Source: Sphingobacterium pedocola | GTDB lineage: Bacteria; Bacteroidota; Bacteroidia; Sphingobacteriales; Sphingobacteriaceae | Assembly (NCBI RefSeq): GCF_015209965.1 | Contig: NZ_MU158693.1 | Coordinates: forward strand, 62,001 to 126,000 | Direction: 5' to 3' | Length of the DNA stretch: 64,000 nucleotides | Shown: one piece after another, positions 17,106 to 25,751 of the stretch | Layout: every line of letters starts with the position of its first letter | How positions within the stretch are numbered: the stretch's first letter is position 1 | The notes under the pieces: generated by a model | What the model saw: the letters and a program-made list of their open reading frames with translations, nothing else | Told to the model about the DNA's origin: nothing | Databases searched by the model: none | Made by a program: the position numbers and the translations under genes

Positions 17106-17924
17106 CTATTCATGATTATGTCCGTCATGCCCCTCTCCATCATGTGAATGGCCATGGTGATGATCTTTATGGATATGCTCGTGATCGCTGTGATCATGGC
17201 CATCAAATAATAAATTTCCGACAGCCAGCAGCATTCCAATTAGCACAGCCAGCATCTTTCTCCTGTTAAATCTATGGTGGTCTGCTGACCCTGATTCAAA
17301 TAAGATCGTGGTCGAGACGTGTAGGAAAATACCAATAACCACGGCCATAATCTTATCATAATACAGATGTATATTTCCTAAATTTCCATCACTTATTCCC
17401 TTACTAACAAGGAAGCCAAATGGCGTCATGAAAGCAAAGACTAATAAGCAGAGGGCTATTTTTGTTTTCGATAATCTAGTAGCGATCAGCAAGCTGCCCA
17501 ATGCAAAAGCCGCAGGTATATGATGGACGGAGATACCAAATACCAATTGCGATTGCTGTCCTGCTGCCAAAGGCATACCTTCTAAAAATGCGTGCAGACA
17601 AAGACTTATCATGATACCAAAGGGGAAAACATGATGATTTCCATGATGTACATGACCGTGTTCAATCCCTTGCGAAAAATGTTCCAGCACCAGCTGAAAG
17701 ATAAATCCGCCCAAAATATATAAGCCGATTACTGTTCCAGAAGTTCCATTGTCCTGATAAACATGCGGAATAAGATGAAGTACCGTAATACCAAAAAGAT
17801 ATGCTCCACTAAAAGAGAGGATGAGTTTAAGCAGGGAAGAGTTATCTCTTTTAACAAAAAACACGGATAGACCACTAAATAGGGCCGGTAAAAATAGAAT
17901 AAGAATAACGAGTAATGGATGCAT
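17106..17924 (-). CDS. ZIP family metal transporter
   Basis: A 272-residue inner-membrane transporter with about eight helices. The metal site motifs are visible: SLCLHAFLEGMPLA (HxxxEG) and FGISVHHIPAAFALG (HHxP), the paired helices that carry Zn2+ or a similar divalent ion. A His/Asp-rich stretch HGHVHHGNHH lies in the loop before them, and the C-terminus is a long His-rich tail of about 30 residues starting HDHSDHEHIHKDHHHGHSHD. It should import zinc or another transition metal. It is preceded by a long AT-rich region and has no metalloregulator gene next to it. Confidence 0.92.
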   Translation of the reverse strand: MHPLLVILILFLPALFSGLSVFFVKRDNSSLLKLILSFSGAYLFGITVLHLIPHVYQDNGTSGTVIGLYILGGFIFQLVLEHFSQGIEHGHVHHGNHHVFPFGIMISLCLHAFLEGMPLAAGQQSQLVFGISVHHIPAAFALGSLLIATRLSKTKIALCLLVFAFMTPFGFLVSKGISDGNLGNIHLYYDKIMAVVIGIFLHVSTTILFESGSADHHRFNRRKMLAVLIGMLLAVGNLLFDGHDHSDHEHIHKDHHHGHSHDGEGHDGHNHE

Positions 17925-18093
17925 ATTAGTTGAATTTTCAATGTGTTAGCGTTATAAAGGGTTGATCTTGAACACATTTTATCGCAACACGGTTGCGAAC
18001 TTAAGATAAATATTTAATATTTCAGCGAAAATTATCAATTTGATAAACAACATGGGAAATGTCTGTTCTTAATATTGAAGTAATCGTAAAAGA

Positions 18094-18120
18094 GTTGAAG
18101 CCGCAATATGCGGCTTCAAC
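18094..18120. repeat. Perfect 12-bp inverted repeat
   Basis: GTTGAAGCCGCA (18094-18105) and TGCGGCTTCAAC (18109-18120) are perfect complements with a 3-nt spacer. The hairpin ends 6 nt before the start codon of the gene at 18127. There is no clear T tract, so it may be a terminator remnant, an mRNA 5' stem or a regulatory site. Confidence 0.6.
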
Positions 18121-18126
18121 GTATTT

Positions 18127-18558
18127 ATGTTAAAGATTATAGGATACCATTCGGTTAATCTCCGTGGCGGAGATTCCTCGGGAATAAAAAAAACCAACGG
18201 AGAAAACGAAAAAAACGGAGAACAGGAAGAGGTTCTTGCCATCTACCAACAACTAAAACGATCTACGAGGCGTGTTATGCATTTGCAAAGATCGATGACA
18301 AGTTTATATCTATCCCTTCTTTTCTTTGTGGCGACCAGTGTTAGTATTGGGGTCATAGACATCTTGCATTTAAACTATAACTGGCTTCCCGTTACACTCG
18401 TACTTATAGGAGCAATACTTTTATTCTATGCCTGCCTGGAGCTAATCAGCGAATCCCGGCTTGCCTTTCTAGCCGTTAATTTTGAGATGGCACGCGCAAT
18501 AAAAACGGTGAATAGCTATTTTCCGTTTCGTTATAAAGATCCAACCAATCGCCCATAA
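18127..18558 (+). CDS. Small two-helix membrane protein (DUF2721-like)
   Basis: A 143-residue protein. Residues 30-60 form an amphipathic helix (IYQQLKRSTRRVMHLQRSM), followed by two membrane helices near 62-80 and 88-107 and ISESRLAFLAVNFEM. This arrangement resembles the C-terminal part of DUF2721 membrane proteins; the usual N-terminal helix is missing and residues 10-35 are polar. It may therefore be a shortened member. The start is uncertain because a stable hairpin ends only 6 nt upstream. It is convergent with the SDR gene. Function unknown. Confidence 0.6.
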   Translation: MLKIIGYHSVNLRGGDSSGIKKTNGENEKNGEQEEVLAIYQQLKRSTRRVMHLQRSMTSLYLSLLFFVATSVSIGVIDILHLNYNWLPVTLVLIGAILLFYACLELISESRLAFLAVNFEMARAIKTVNSYFPFRYKDPTNRP

Positions 18559-18584
18559 ACAATGGACCAATTGCAGAATGCGTT

Positions 18585-19475
18585 TTAGGGATGTCCTCCC
18601 CCGCCAGCTGCACCGAAAATCTGTCCCGTCGAATAACTCGCATTATTGTCTGCCAATTGTACAAAAATCGATGCTAGTTCGGCAGGTTGTCCGGCTCTTC
18701 CCAACGCCGTGTCTGCGCCGAAGTCGACCAACGTTTCTGGCTCTTTACTACATACCTGTAAGGGTGTCCAAATAGGGCCAGGTGCCACCCCGTTTACTCG
18801 GATACCAATCGACCCCAACTGCTGTGCTAATGCTTTGACCAAGATTACATTCGTAGCCTTTGTTTGCGCATAGTCCAGTAGCGTCGCTTCCGGATCATAT
18901 GCCTGGACAGAAGCGGTAACTATAATAGATGATCCTGCCGGCATGTGAGGAATAGCGGCCTTTGTAATCCAAAACGGCGCATACACATTTGTTTTCATAG
19001 TGGTATCGAAACTTTCGTCGGGAATATCCAAAATAGAGTCGTAGCTCTGCTGATAAGCCGCGTTGTTAACCAGAATGTCCAATCCTCCCAGTTTACTAAC
19101 TGCTTCGTCTATTAGCTGCCGGCAAAAATTCTTGTCGGTAATATCTCCGGGGATAGCATAGCCTTTTCGTCCGGCTTTTTCAATCAAATCGATAACCTGC
19201 TTGGCGTCCTCTTCTTCCGCCGGCAGATAATTAATCGCCACATCGGCTCCTTCTCTAGCAAATGCAATAGCTGCAGCGCGCCCGATTCCGGAGTCTCCAC
19301 CGGTAATCAATGCCCGCCGATTTTCCAAACGGCCTGATCCAAGATAGCTATTTTCGCCATGGTCGGGAATAGGATCCATTTTTCCGGTTAATGCCGGAAA
19401 AGGTTGTGATTGTTTTTTGAACGGTGGCCTAGGATATTTGTCCACCGGATTTTCAAGTTGTGATTTTAGCTCCAT
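18585..19475 (-). CDS. SDR family oxidoreductase (YghA/glucose-dehydrogenase-like)
   Basis: A 296-residue classical short-chain dehydrogenase. The NAD(P) motif is ALITGGDSGIGRAAAIAFAREGADVAINY near residue 55; LVNNAAYQ, the catalytic Ser in VTASVQAYD and the YAQTK motif (YxxxK) follow; the end is GQIFGAAGGGGHP. The N-terminal 50 residues are a Pro-rich extension (YPRPPFKKQSQPFPA) typical of this stress-linked subgroup in many soil bacteria. A paralogue with the same extension lies at 63353. Substrate not known; general aldehyde or sugar reduction is likely. Confidence 0.93.
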   Translation of the reverse strand: MELKSQLENPVDKYPRPPFKKQSQPFPALTGKMDPIPDHGENSYLGSGRLENRRALITGGDSGIGRAAAIAFAREGADVAINYLPAEEEDAKQVIDLIEKAGRKGYAIPGDITDKNFCRQLIDEAVSKLGGLDILVNNAAYQQSYDSILDIPDESFDTTMKTNVYAPFWITKAAIPHMPAGSSIIVTASVQAYDPEATLLDYAQTKATNVILVKALAQQLGSIGIRVNGVAPGPIWTPLQVCSKEPETLVDFGADTALGRAGQPAELASIFVQLADNNASYSTGQIFGAAGGGGHP

Positions 19476-19608
19476 GATCTACATATATGTTCCTTAGTGA
19501 CTCAACAACTTTTTCGGTATTCGGTTTTACTTTTTTAATATATAACTAGGTTGATTTCTCGAGAACTATCGAAGCGGAAATGTGTTAATAAGAGAAAGAA
19601 AGGTTTTT

Positions 19609-20571
19609 ATGACAATTGGATACCATGCCTCTCACGAGCAATTTTCACCGAGTCAACTTCTCACCTATGTTCAACTAGCGGAAAAAGCGGGCTTTAATGC
19701 GGTAATGTCTTCGGATCATTTTCATCCATGGAGTGAAAACGACAGTCAAAGCGGGTTTGCGTGGAGTTGGTTGGGTGCTGCTATGCAAACTACTTCAATG
19801 GAGTTCGGAATTGTGAATTCACCCGGCCAACGCTATCACCCAGCCATAATTGCACAGGCTGTAGCGACACTTGATGATCTGTTTCCAAATCGATTGTGGA
19901 TAGCTTTGGGTAGCGGACAAGCCTTAAATGAAAAGATTACAGCTCAGGTATGGCCAAGCAAAGAGATCCGCCACGCTCGTCTCGAAGAATCTGTTCAGAT
20001 TATGAAACGTCTTTGGGCGGGCGAAACGGTCACACATTACGGCGTCATTGCCGTTGAAAATGCTACGCTGTATACCAAACCCCTTTCTTCTCCACCGGTA
20101 TATGGCGCTGCCCTTACTGAATCTACTGCTGCTTGGATCGGCACTTGGGCCGGGGGCCTAATTACAGTCAACCAGGATACATCCAAATTACACCAGATTA
20201 TTCGTGCTTTCCGAAGGTTACGTCCTAACGGCAGACTGACTTTAAAACTTCAGGTATCATATGCTTCTACCGAAGAAGATACGATAGAAGCTGCTTGGAT
20301 ATCATGGCGCAATAATACACTAGGCAACGAATTACAGGCCGAACTGGCCCTACCCGAGCTCTTTGACCGCGCCGGATTGCACGTAGCACGCGAACATGTA
20401 AAGAAACATGTGTTAACAAGCATCGATCCTTCACGTTATATCGACGCAATCCATACTTATTTTGAGATGGGGTTTGATAAAATAATCATACACAATGTGA
20501 ATCGACAACAGGAGGAGTTTATCGCCTTTATGGGAAAAGAAGTTCTGCCATTCATTAAAAAAACAACATAG
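19609..20571 (+). CDS. Luciferase-like flavin oxidoreductase (non-F420, TIGR03885-like)
   Basis: A TIM-barrel monooxygenase/oxidoreductase of the bacterial luciferase group, 320 residues from the chosen start. Visible features: YHASHEQFSPSQLLTYVQLAEKAGFNAVMSSDHFHPW, GIVNSPGQRYHPAIIAQAVATL and LWIALGSGQALNE. A GTG at 19582 would add nine residues, but AGAAAGG lies just upstream of the ATG at 19609, which gives the usual family N-terminus MTIGYHASHE. It ends 2 bp before the trehalose synthase-like gene and is surely co-transcribed with it. The cofactor is probably FMN because these bacteria lack F420. Substrate unknown. Confidence 0.88.
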   Translation: MTIGYHASHEQFSPSQLLTYVQLAEKAGFNAVMSSDHFHPWSENDSQSGFAWSWLGAAMQTTSMEFGIVNSPGQRYHPAIIAQAVATLDDLFPNRLWIALGSGQALNEKITAQVWPSKEIRHARLEESVQIMKRLWAGETVTHYGVIAVENATLYTKPLSSPPVYGAALTESTAAWIGTWAGGLITVNQDTSKLHQIIRAFRRLRPNGRLTLKLQVSYASTEEDTIEAAWISWRNNTLGNELQAELALPELFDRAGLHVAREHVKKHVLTSIDPSRYIDAIHTYFEMGFDKIIIHNVNRQQEEFIAFMGKEVLPFIKKTT

Positions 20572-20573
20572 TT

Positions 20574-22202
20574 ATGCGTAATAATCGCTGGTACAAAGAC
20601 GCCATTATCTATACATTAGCTATTGAGTCGTTTAAAGACTCCAATGCAGACGGTTGTGGTGATTTCCAAGGGCTTCAACAGTCTCTCAAGTATTTTCGGC
20701 TTTTAGGGGTAGACTGTTTATGGCTACTACCGTTTTATGACAGCCCAAACAAAGATGCTGGCTATGATGTACGAAATTACTACGATGTGGACAAACGTTT
20801 TGGTGATCTGGGGGATCTTGTTGAGCTGATAAATGCGGCTAAGGCAGCTGGTCTACGGATTATTATTGATTTAGTCGTAAACCACACTTCACAAGAGCAT
20901 CCATGGTTTTTGGAAGCTGCGCAAAATCTGCATTCTCCTTATCGGGATTATTATATCTGGTCTACTGAAAAACCCGAAGAAGACGGAAGCAATGCTATTC
21001 TGGCGGAAGAGCAGGATTACACGAACTGGACGTATAACAAAGAGGCCGGTGCGTTTTACTACCACACGTTTTATAAGGACCAACCAGATCTAAACATGAC
21101 CAATCCTGCAGTGACAGAAGAAGTGAAAAAGATCATGCGATATTGGCTTAAACTTGGTGTCGACGGATTCCGCATAGATGCGGCGCCCCACATGATAAAA
21201 GAAAAGGGAGATTGTAAATTCAGTATTGACCCTCATGATATATTTAGAGAATGGCGTGCATTTATTAAAGAGCTTAACCCCGAAGCCGTATTTCTCGCAG
21301 AAGTAGATGTACCTCTTACACGCTATACAGATTTTTTGGAACACGATAAGCAGATGCACATGTTGCTTAATTTTTATCTAAACAACTACTTCTTTTTAGC
21401 TTTTGCGCGTGAAGAATCGGAGCCCATCGCAAAAGCCTTACAGAAAATCCCGTTACTTAGCGAAGAGGAACACTTGGCCAACTTTCTGCGAAACCACGAT
21501 GAGCTCGACTTAGAGCGGTTGAGCGAAAAAGAACGCCACGAAGTGTTTGCCGTATTTGCGCCTCATGAAGATATGCGCATTTTCAATCGTGGCATACGAC
21601 GAAGGCTACCTCCTATGTTCGACAACAACAAGCCACGTTTGGCGCTAGCCTATAGTATGCTATTGTCTTTACCTGGTACACCGATAATAAGATATGGGCA
21701 AGAAATAGGCATGGGCGATAACCTTCAAAAGGACGGAAGAAATAGTGTCAGAACGGTGATGCAATGGAACGCGGAAGAAAATGGGGGTTTTTCTGAAGTA
21801 AAGGCGGGCGCGATCGATGGAGATATCATTCCCAATGGCCCATACGGGTATAAAAAAGTGAATGTAAATCAACAACTAAAGGATGATAAATCTCTTTTGA
21901 ATACGATACGAAAATTTATACATGCAAGGAAAAACCTGGATTTTCGACAAGGGGCATTTACTGTGCTCGATACCTCTTCGAAACATTGCTTAGCCTATCG
22001 GTATGAACTTGATAAACGAAACATATTAATCTTACATAACCTTAGTAGCAAACCTATCACGATTTTATTGGAATTAAACCACCTAGAACGATATCATACC
22101 GTTGTCTCCGATAAAAAATACGGTAGCGCCACGAACAATGAGAGCGGAATATATTTAAATCCCTATGGCTACAAGTGGATGACTGACAACTGGATTTTTT
22201 AG
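20574..22202 (+). CDS. treS: GH13 alpha-amylase family enzyme, trehalose synthase-like
   Basis: A 542-residue GH13 enzyme. Catalytic motifs: LRIIIDLVVNHTSQEHPWF (region I), DGFRIDAAPHM (nucleophile Asp), VFLAEVDVP (acid/base Glu) and FLRNHDELDLERLSE (third Asp). The segment MRIFNRGIRRRLPPMFDNN and the sequence GMGDN...RNSVRTVMQWN are typical of trehalose synthases of subfamily 16, which interconvert maltose and trehalose. No maltokinase domain follows, in contrast to some fused forms. With the oxidoreductase in front and stress genes around it, an osmoprotective role is likely. Another alpha-glucosyl specificity cannot be excluded. Confidence 0.9.
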   Translation: MRNNRWYKDAIIYTLAIESFKDSNADGCGDFQGLQQSLKYFRLLGVDCLWLLPFYDSPNKDAGYDVRNYYDVDKRFGDLGDLVELINAAKAAGLRIIIDLVVNHTSQEHPWFLEAAQNLHSPYRDYYIWSTEKPEEDGSNAILAEEQDYTNWTYNKEAGAFYYHTFYKDQPDLNMTNPAVTEEVKKIMRYWLKLGVDGFRIDAAPHMIKEKGDCKFSIDPHDIFREWRAFIKELNPEAVFLAEVDVPLTRYTDFLEHDKQMHMLLNFYLNNYFFLAFAREESEPIAKALQKIPLLSEEEHLANFLRNHDELDLERLSEKERHEVFAVFAPHEDMRIFNRGIRRRLPPMFDNNKPRLALAYSMLLSLPGTPIIRYGQEIGMGDNLQKDGRNSVRTVMQWNAEENGGFSEVKAGAIDGDIIPNGPYGYKKVNVNQQLKDDKSLLNTIRKFIHARKNLDFRQGAFTVLDTSSKHCLAYRYELDKRNILILHNLSSKPITILLELNHLERYHTVVSDKKYGSATNNESGIYLNPYGYKWMTDNWIF

Positions 22203-22213
22203 CGCAAAGCGAA

Positions 22214-22612
22214 TTAATGATCCCGTTGCGGATCGTCCACGACCTCTACCGGCGGAACCCGCTTCCGCAGTTTAGAACTCGTAAAAATACCGCCTCCCAG
22301 AACGATCAGACCACTCACAATATGGAACGTATTTCCCTCTTCTCCAAAGTCAAACAAAAAAGGTGAAATCATCAAAAGTAGGCCTACAACAATGTCCATA
22401 ACCAAATGAAGTGGCATAGGAATTACGCGAATAAGCCCACCCTCATATCGTGTGAATATTGACAGTCCGGCTATGGCGGCTCCGCTCCATAAACTTACAT
22501 TCGTGGCAGCTACTGATTCATGAAATGTGAAAATCCAAGGTCCACCCACTAACGTAAACACCATTACATAATCTAAAAATGCATGCCAATGTGTTGGAGT
22601 AATATTTTTCAT
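22214..22612 (-). CDS. SPW repeat-type membrane protein
   Basis: A 132-residue protein with four membrane helices arranged as two similar halves. WHAFLDYVMVFTLVGGPWIFTF near residue 9 and LHLVMDIVVGLLLMISPFLFDFG near residue 68 match the SPW repeat pattern (helix with a terminal SPF/GPW motif). Function of this family is unknown. The gene is convergent with treS with an 11-bp gap. Confidence 0.8.
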   Translation of the reverse strand: MKNITPTHWHAFLDYVMVFTLVGGPWIFTFHESVAATNVSLWSGAAIAGLSIFTRYEGGLIRVIPMPLHLVMDIVVGLLLMISPFLFDFGEEGNTFHIVSGLIVLGGGIFTSSKLRKRVPPVEVVDDPQRDH

Positions 22613-22817
22613 AGTTCGATGTTTTTATGTTGAACAAAGAACGCAATTCCAAGGTTTATTGGATATGATCGAACAAGTATTTTAAGGTTTAAATAGCGTA
22701 TTTTACTGGAGAGGTATGTATAAAATCATTGCAGAAAAAATTCACACCATAGGTATCGATTGATTTTATTAGATTACATTAGCATTATTAAAAAGAGGAA
22801 TACTGATCATTCAAAAA

Positions 22818-23624
22818 ATGAAAAAAGAAGAACATACAGACCTAAACCGGGTGCAGATACAAGATGAAGAAGGCAGAAGCAAACCGCAGCAAAATCCCTT
22901 TCCGATAATCGGAATGGGTGGTGCCAGTGGCTCATTACCCGCATTCGAGACTTTTTTTAAACATATGCCAGCCCAATCTGGCATGGCCTTCGTTATCGTC
23001 ATGCATCAGGATTCAAAAGAAAACACCGACTACATTAGTCTATTAAAATCTTTTTCGTCTCTGCCTGTTTTGTTTGCAGCAGATGGGACAAAGCTTAAGC
23101 CAGATCATATTTACCTTGCGCCAAAAGATATAGACGTCGGGCTCCACGATGGCCATCTACTCCTCTTCAACGCCTCCAGAGAAAAAGGCGCACATATGTG
23201 CATTGATCATTTCTTTCAGAGCTTGGCCGAAGATCAGTGGAATATGGCTGTAGGTATCGTTTTCTCCGGTCTCGGAGCGGATGGGGAAACAGGAATACGA
23301 ATGATCAAGGAAAAACTCGGCATGACCATGGTACAGGATCCTGAAACTGCGGAATACCCGAGTATGCCACTGGCATCCATCAAAACCCAACTGACAGACT
23401 ACATCCTGCCAGTAGAAGAAATGCCGATGAAGCTTATACAGTATCTCAGTCATCCCGCGTTGAGAGCATCCATCGAGGAAGAAGTCGACCCCGGTAAAAA
23501 TAATAGGATACATGTTCAAAAGATACTGATGCTCCTGCGGTCCCATACCGGACATGATTTTAGTCTATATAAAAAAACACGATATCCAGACGTATTGAAC
23601 GTCGGATTGCCTTTCATCAGCTAG
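22818..23624 (+). CDS. CheB half of a frameshifted CheB-CheR-PAS fusion
   Basis: This 268-residue frame holds the CheB methylesterase domain (about residues 28-215) and the first residues of a CheR domain (LLRSHTGHDFSLYKKTR). It then leaves the CheR frame and stops. The His (VIVMHQ) and Asp (FSGLGADGETG) of the CheB triad are present, but the motif GIGASAGG reads GMGGASGS here, so the usual catalytic Ser position is Ala. The CheR domain continues in the -1 frame from about 23576. In related Bacteroidota these parts form a single protein of roughly 950-1,000 residues. Either a base is missing in the A7 run at 23571-23577 or the gene is broken or frameshift-decoded. Confidence 0.85.
   Translation: MKKEEHTDLNRVQIQDEEGRSKPQQNPFPIIGMGGASGSLPAFETFFKHMPAQSGMAFVIVMHQDSKENTDYISLLKSFSSLPVLFAADGTKLKPDHIYLAPKDIDVGLHDGHLLLFNASREKGAHMCIDHFFQSLAEDQWNMAVGIVFSGLGADGETGIRMIKEKLGMTMVQDPETAEYPSMPLASIKTQLTDYILPVEEMPMKLIQYLSHPALRASIEEEVDPGKNNRIHVQKILMLLRSHTGHDFSLYKKTRYPDVLNVGLPFIS
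23571..23577 (+). other. A7 homopolymer at the frameshift point
   Basis: The CheB frame reads TAT AAA AAA ACA here; the CheR frame would follow with one extra A, giving TAT AAA AAA AAC ACG ATA TCC AGA (YKKNTISR), which matches the normal CheR start. Seven A residues are a common site for sequencing indels, for real mutation, and for ribosomal or transcriptional slippage. Confidence 0.75.
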
Positions 23625-23692
23625 CCGACTACGAGCACTACGTCAATTACCTGCGCGAAAATCCGGGAGAGGTAGAGGTTCTTTTCAATGAA

Positions 23693-25750
23693 TTGCTCAT
23701 CGGTGTCACCAAATTCTTTAGAGACCGACAGGCTTTTGATGCGTTGAAAGAACGAATCTATGCATTACTTCGGAACAAAAAAAACGAAGAGCCGATACGC
23801 ATCTGGATCGCAGGATGTTCTACCGGAGAAGAAGCTTATTCGGTAGCCATCATCATTACCGAATACCTTGATGGTCTTCAGACCAAACGTAAACCCAAGG
23901 CTCAAATCTTTGCGACGGATCTCGATGCAAATGCCATCGAGCATGCTAGAGCAGGCTTTTATTTTTCCAATATTATTTCTGAGCTTAATCCGCAACAGCT
24001 TGACAGGTTCTTTGTTAAGAAAAACAACGGTTATACCGTAAAAAAGGAAATCCGTGAAATGATTGTCTTTGCACAACACAATTTAATCAAAGATGCACCT
24101 TTTACCCGTCTTGACCTATTATGTTGCCGCAACGTAATGATTTACCTTACTGCAGAGCTCCAAAAAAAAATTATTCCCATTTTTCACTATTCGCTGAATG
24201 TAAACGGTCTCTTATTTCTCGGTCCTGCAGAATCGATCAGTGGTTTTCATGATATATTTAATATTGTAGACTCCAAATGGAAATTGTTTGAGCGCAAAGA
24301 AGGTGTATCCTCCATGGGAAAATTATTGGATTTTCCGTTTCACGTCGCAAATCAGGATAAATTGGCCAAAACGGATGTTGCCATAAAGAGCGGCCATAAA
24401 AACCCGATTGCTGAGCACTTCAATAAGCTGTTGCTGGACAACCACACTCCCCCTTCTCTCTTACTAAATGACAAAGGAGAAATTCTTTATATCAACGGCA
24501 AAACGAACAGGTATATACAGCTGCATCCCGGCGAAGCGGTGATGAACATCCATCGCATGATTCGAGAAGAGCTCAAATACGTTTTGGGCAACGCGCTCCA
24601 TCAGGCACAGAGTAGTCGCGCCCGAGTCGAAATAAGTGAAATAAAAATCAAAGAGCTGGACAAAGTACTTCTTATCAGCTTTTGTGTGGAATATCTCCAG
24701 GAACCAGGGCTCCAAGGATTGCTGCTGGTTACTTTTTATGAGAAGGCCGCACCAAAAAAAACACCGCGAAAAACCAAACAAAACAGTACAATCAGCGAAG
24801 GCGCTGTAGAAGAGCTAGAAAAAGAGCTGATCTATACAAAGCAACAATTACATACCACTATCGAGCAGATGGAAACATCGCTGGAAGAGCTTAAATCAAC
24901 CAACGAAGAGCTGCAAAGCACCAATGAGGAACTACAAAGTACCAATGAGGAAGCTTTGACGACAAAAGAGGAAATGCAATCGCTGAATGAGGAGCTCATG
25001 ACCATCAACATGCAGTATCAAACAAAGGCAGAGGAGCTCACACAGCTCAATAATGACATGAAGAACCTGTTGGATAATATCGAAATCGGGACTATTTTTC
25101 TAGACAACCAACTGAACATCCTACGTTTTACTCCTCAGGTGACACGGCTCTTCAATGTAATTTCCAGTGATGTGGGCCGTTCGATTACACATATCGTATC
25201 CAACTTTGACTATCCTTCCATTGAATTAACCATCAATGAAGTGATTGAAACGCTAAATGGGAAAGAGTTGGAGGTGAAAACTAAAAAAGATGAATGGTAT
25301 AATTTAAGGATTATGCCCTATCGGACCATGGATAACTTCATCAACGGCGCCGTGCTTACCTTTACCAAAATCACGCCTATAAAGTCGATGAATGCACAAA
25401 TCCAAGGTCTACTGAGCTATACACAAGCCATCATCGATCGATTTCCGGATGCCACCTTGGTGTTGGATGCAGATAAAAAGATATTGGTTCACAACAATCT
25501 TTTCCTTAAACTTTTTCACCTAACTCATGCAGAAGTCAGCGAACTTTCCTTCCTGGAGATTGTTAATAACAAATGGGACATGAAAATACTTTCGGAGAAA
25601 CTGTCGATCACAGAACCTACCGGCGAGGATTTCTACGTACAACACCATTTTAATGGGATTGGCTTATTGAATCTCCAGATTTCGATAGAGCGAATTACTG
25701 CAGAGACAGAAAGCCTTTACGTACTGATTTTAAAATTTAGGGAAAAATAA
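23693..25750 (+). CDS. CheR-coiled coil-PAS half of the frameshifted fusion
   Basis: A 685-residue continuation in the -1 frame; true coding begins near 23576 (ISRRIERRIAFHQLADYEHYVNYLREN) and no proper start codon exists, TTG 23693 being only the first permitted one. Residues 1-200 are the SAM-dependent CheR methyltransferase (IWIAGCSTGEEAYSVAI, FATDLDANAIEHAR, LDLLCCRNVMIYL). Around residues 365-460 lies a heptad coiled coil with EELQSTNEELQSTNEE repeats, then PAS domains around 465-570 and 575-680. The protein would methylate Glu residues of a partner and sense through PAS. The PAS-kinase gene follows after 1 bp. Confidence 0.85.
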   Translation: MLIGVTKFFRDRQAFDALKERIYALLRNKKNEEPIRIWIAGCSTGEEAYSVAIIITEYLDGLQTKRKPKAQIFATDLDANAIEHARAGFYFSNIISELNPQQLDRFFVKKNNGYTVKKEIREMIVFAQHNLIKDAPFTRLDLLCCRNVMIYLTAELQKKIIPIFHYSLNVNGLLFLGPAESISGFHDIFNIVDSKWKLFERKEGVSSMGKLLDFPFHVANQDKLAKTDVAIKSGHKNPIAEHFNKLLLDNHTPPSLLLNDKGEILYINGKTNRYIQLHPGEAVMNIHRMIREELKYVLGNALHQAQSSRARVEISEIKIKELDKVLLISFCVEYLQEPGLQGLLLVTFYEKAAPKKTPRKTKQNSTISEGAVEELEKELIYTKQQLHTTIEQMETSLEELKSTNEELQSTNEELQSTNEEALTTKEEMQSLNEELMTINMQYQTKAEELTQLNNDMKNLLDNIEIGTIFLDNQLNILRFTPQVTRLFNVISSDVGRSITHIVSNFDYPSIELTINEVIETLNGKELEVKTKKDEWYNLRIMPYRTMDNFINGAVLTFTKITPIKSMNAQIQGLLSYTQAIIDRFPDATLVLDADKKILVHNNLFLKLFHLTHAEVSELSFLEIVNNKWDMKILSEKLSITEPTGEDFYVQHHFNGIGLLNLQISIERITAETESLYVLILKFREK

Positions 25751-25751
25751 C

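Noticed and set aside
22716..22763. 15-codon frame after a GGAGAGG motif
   Set aside because: The purine motif is directly adjacent to the ATG, too close for initiation, and the peptide is not distinctive.
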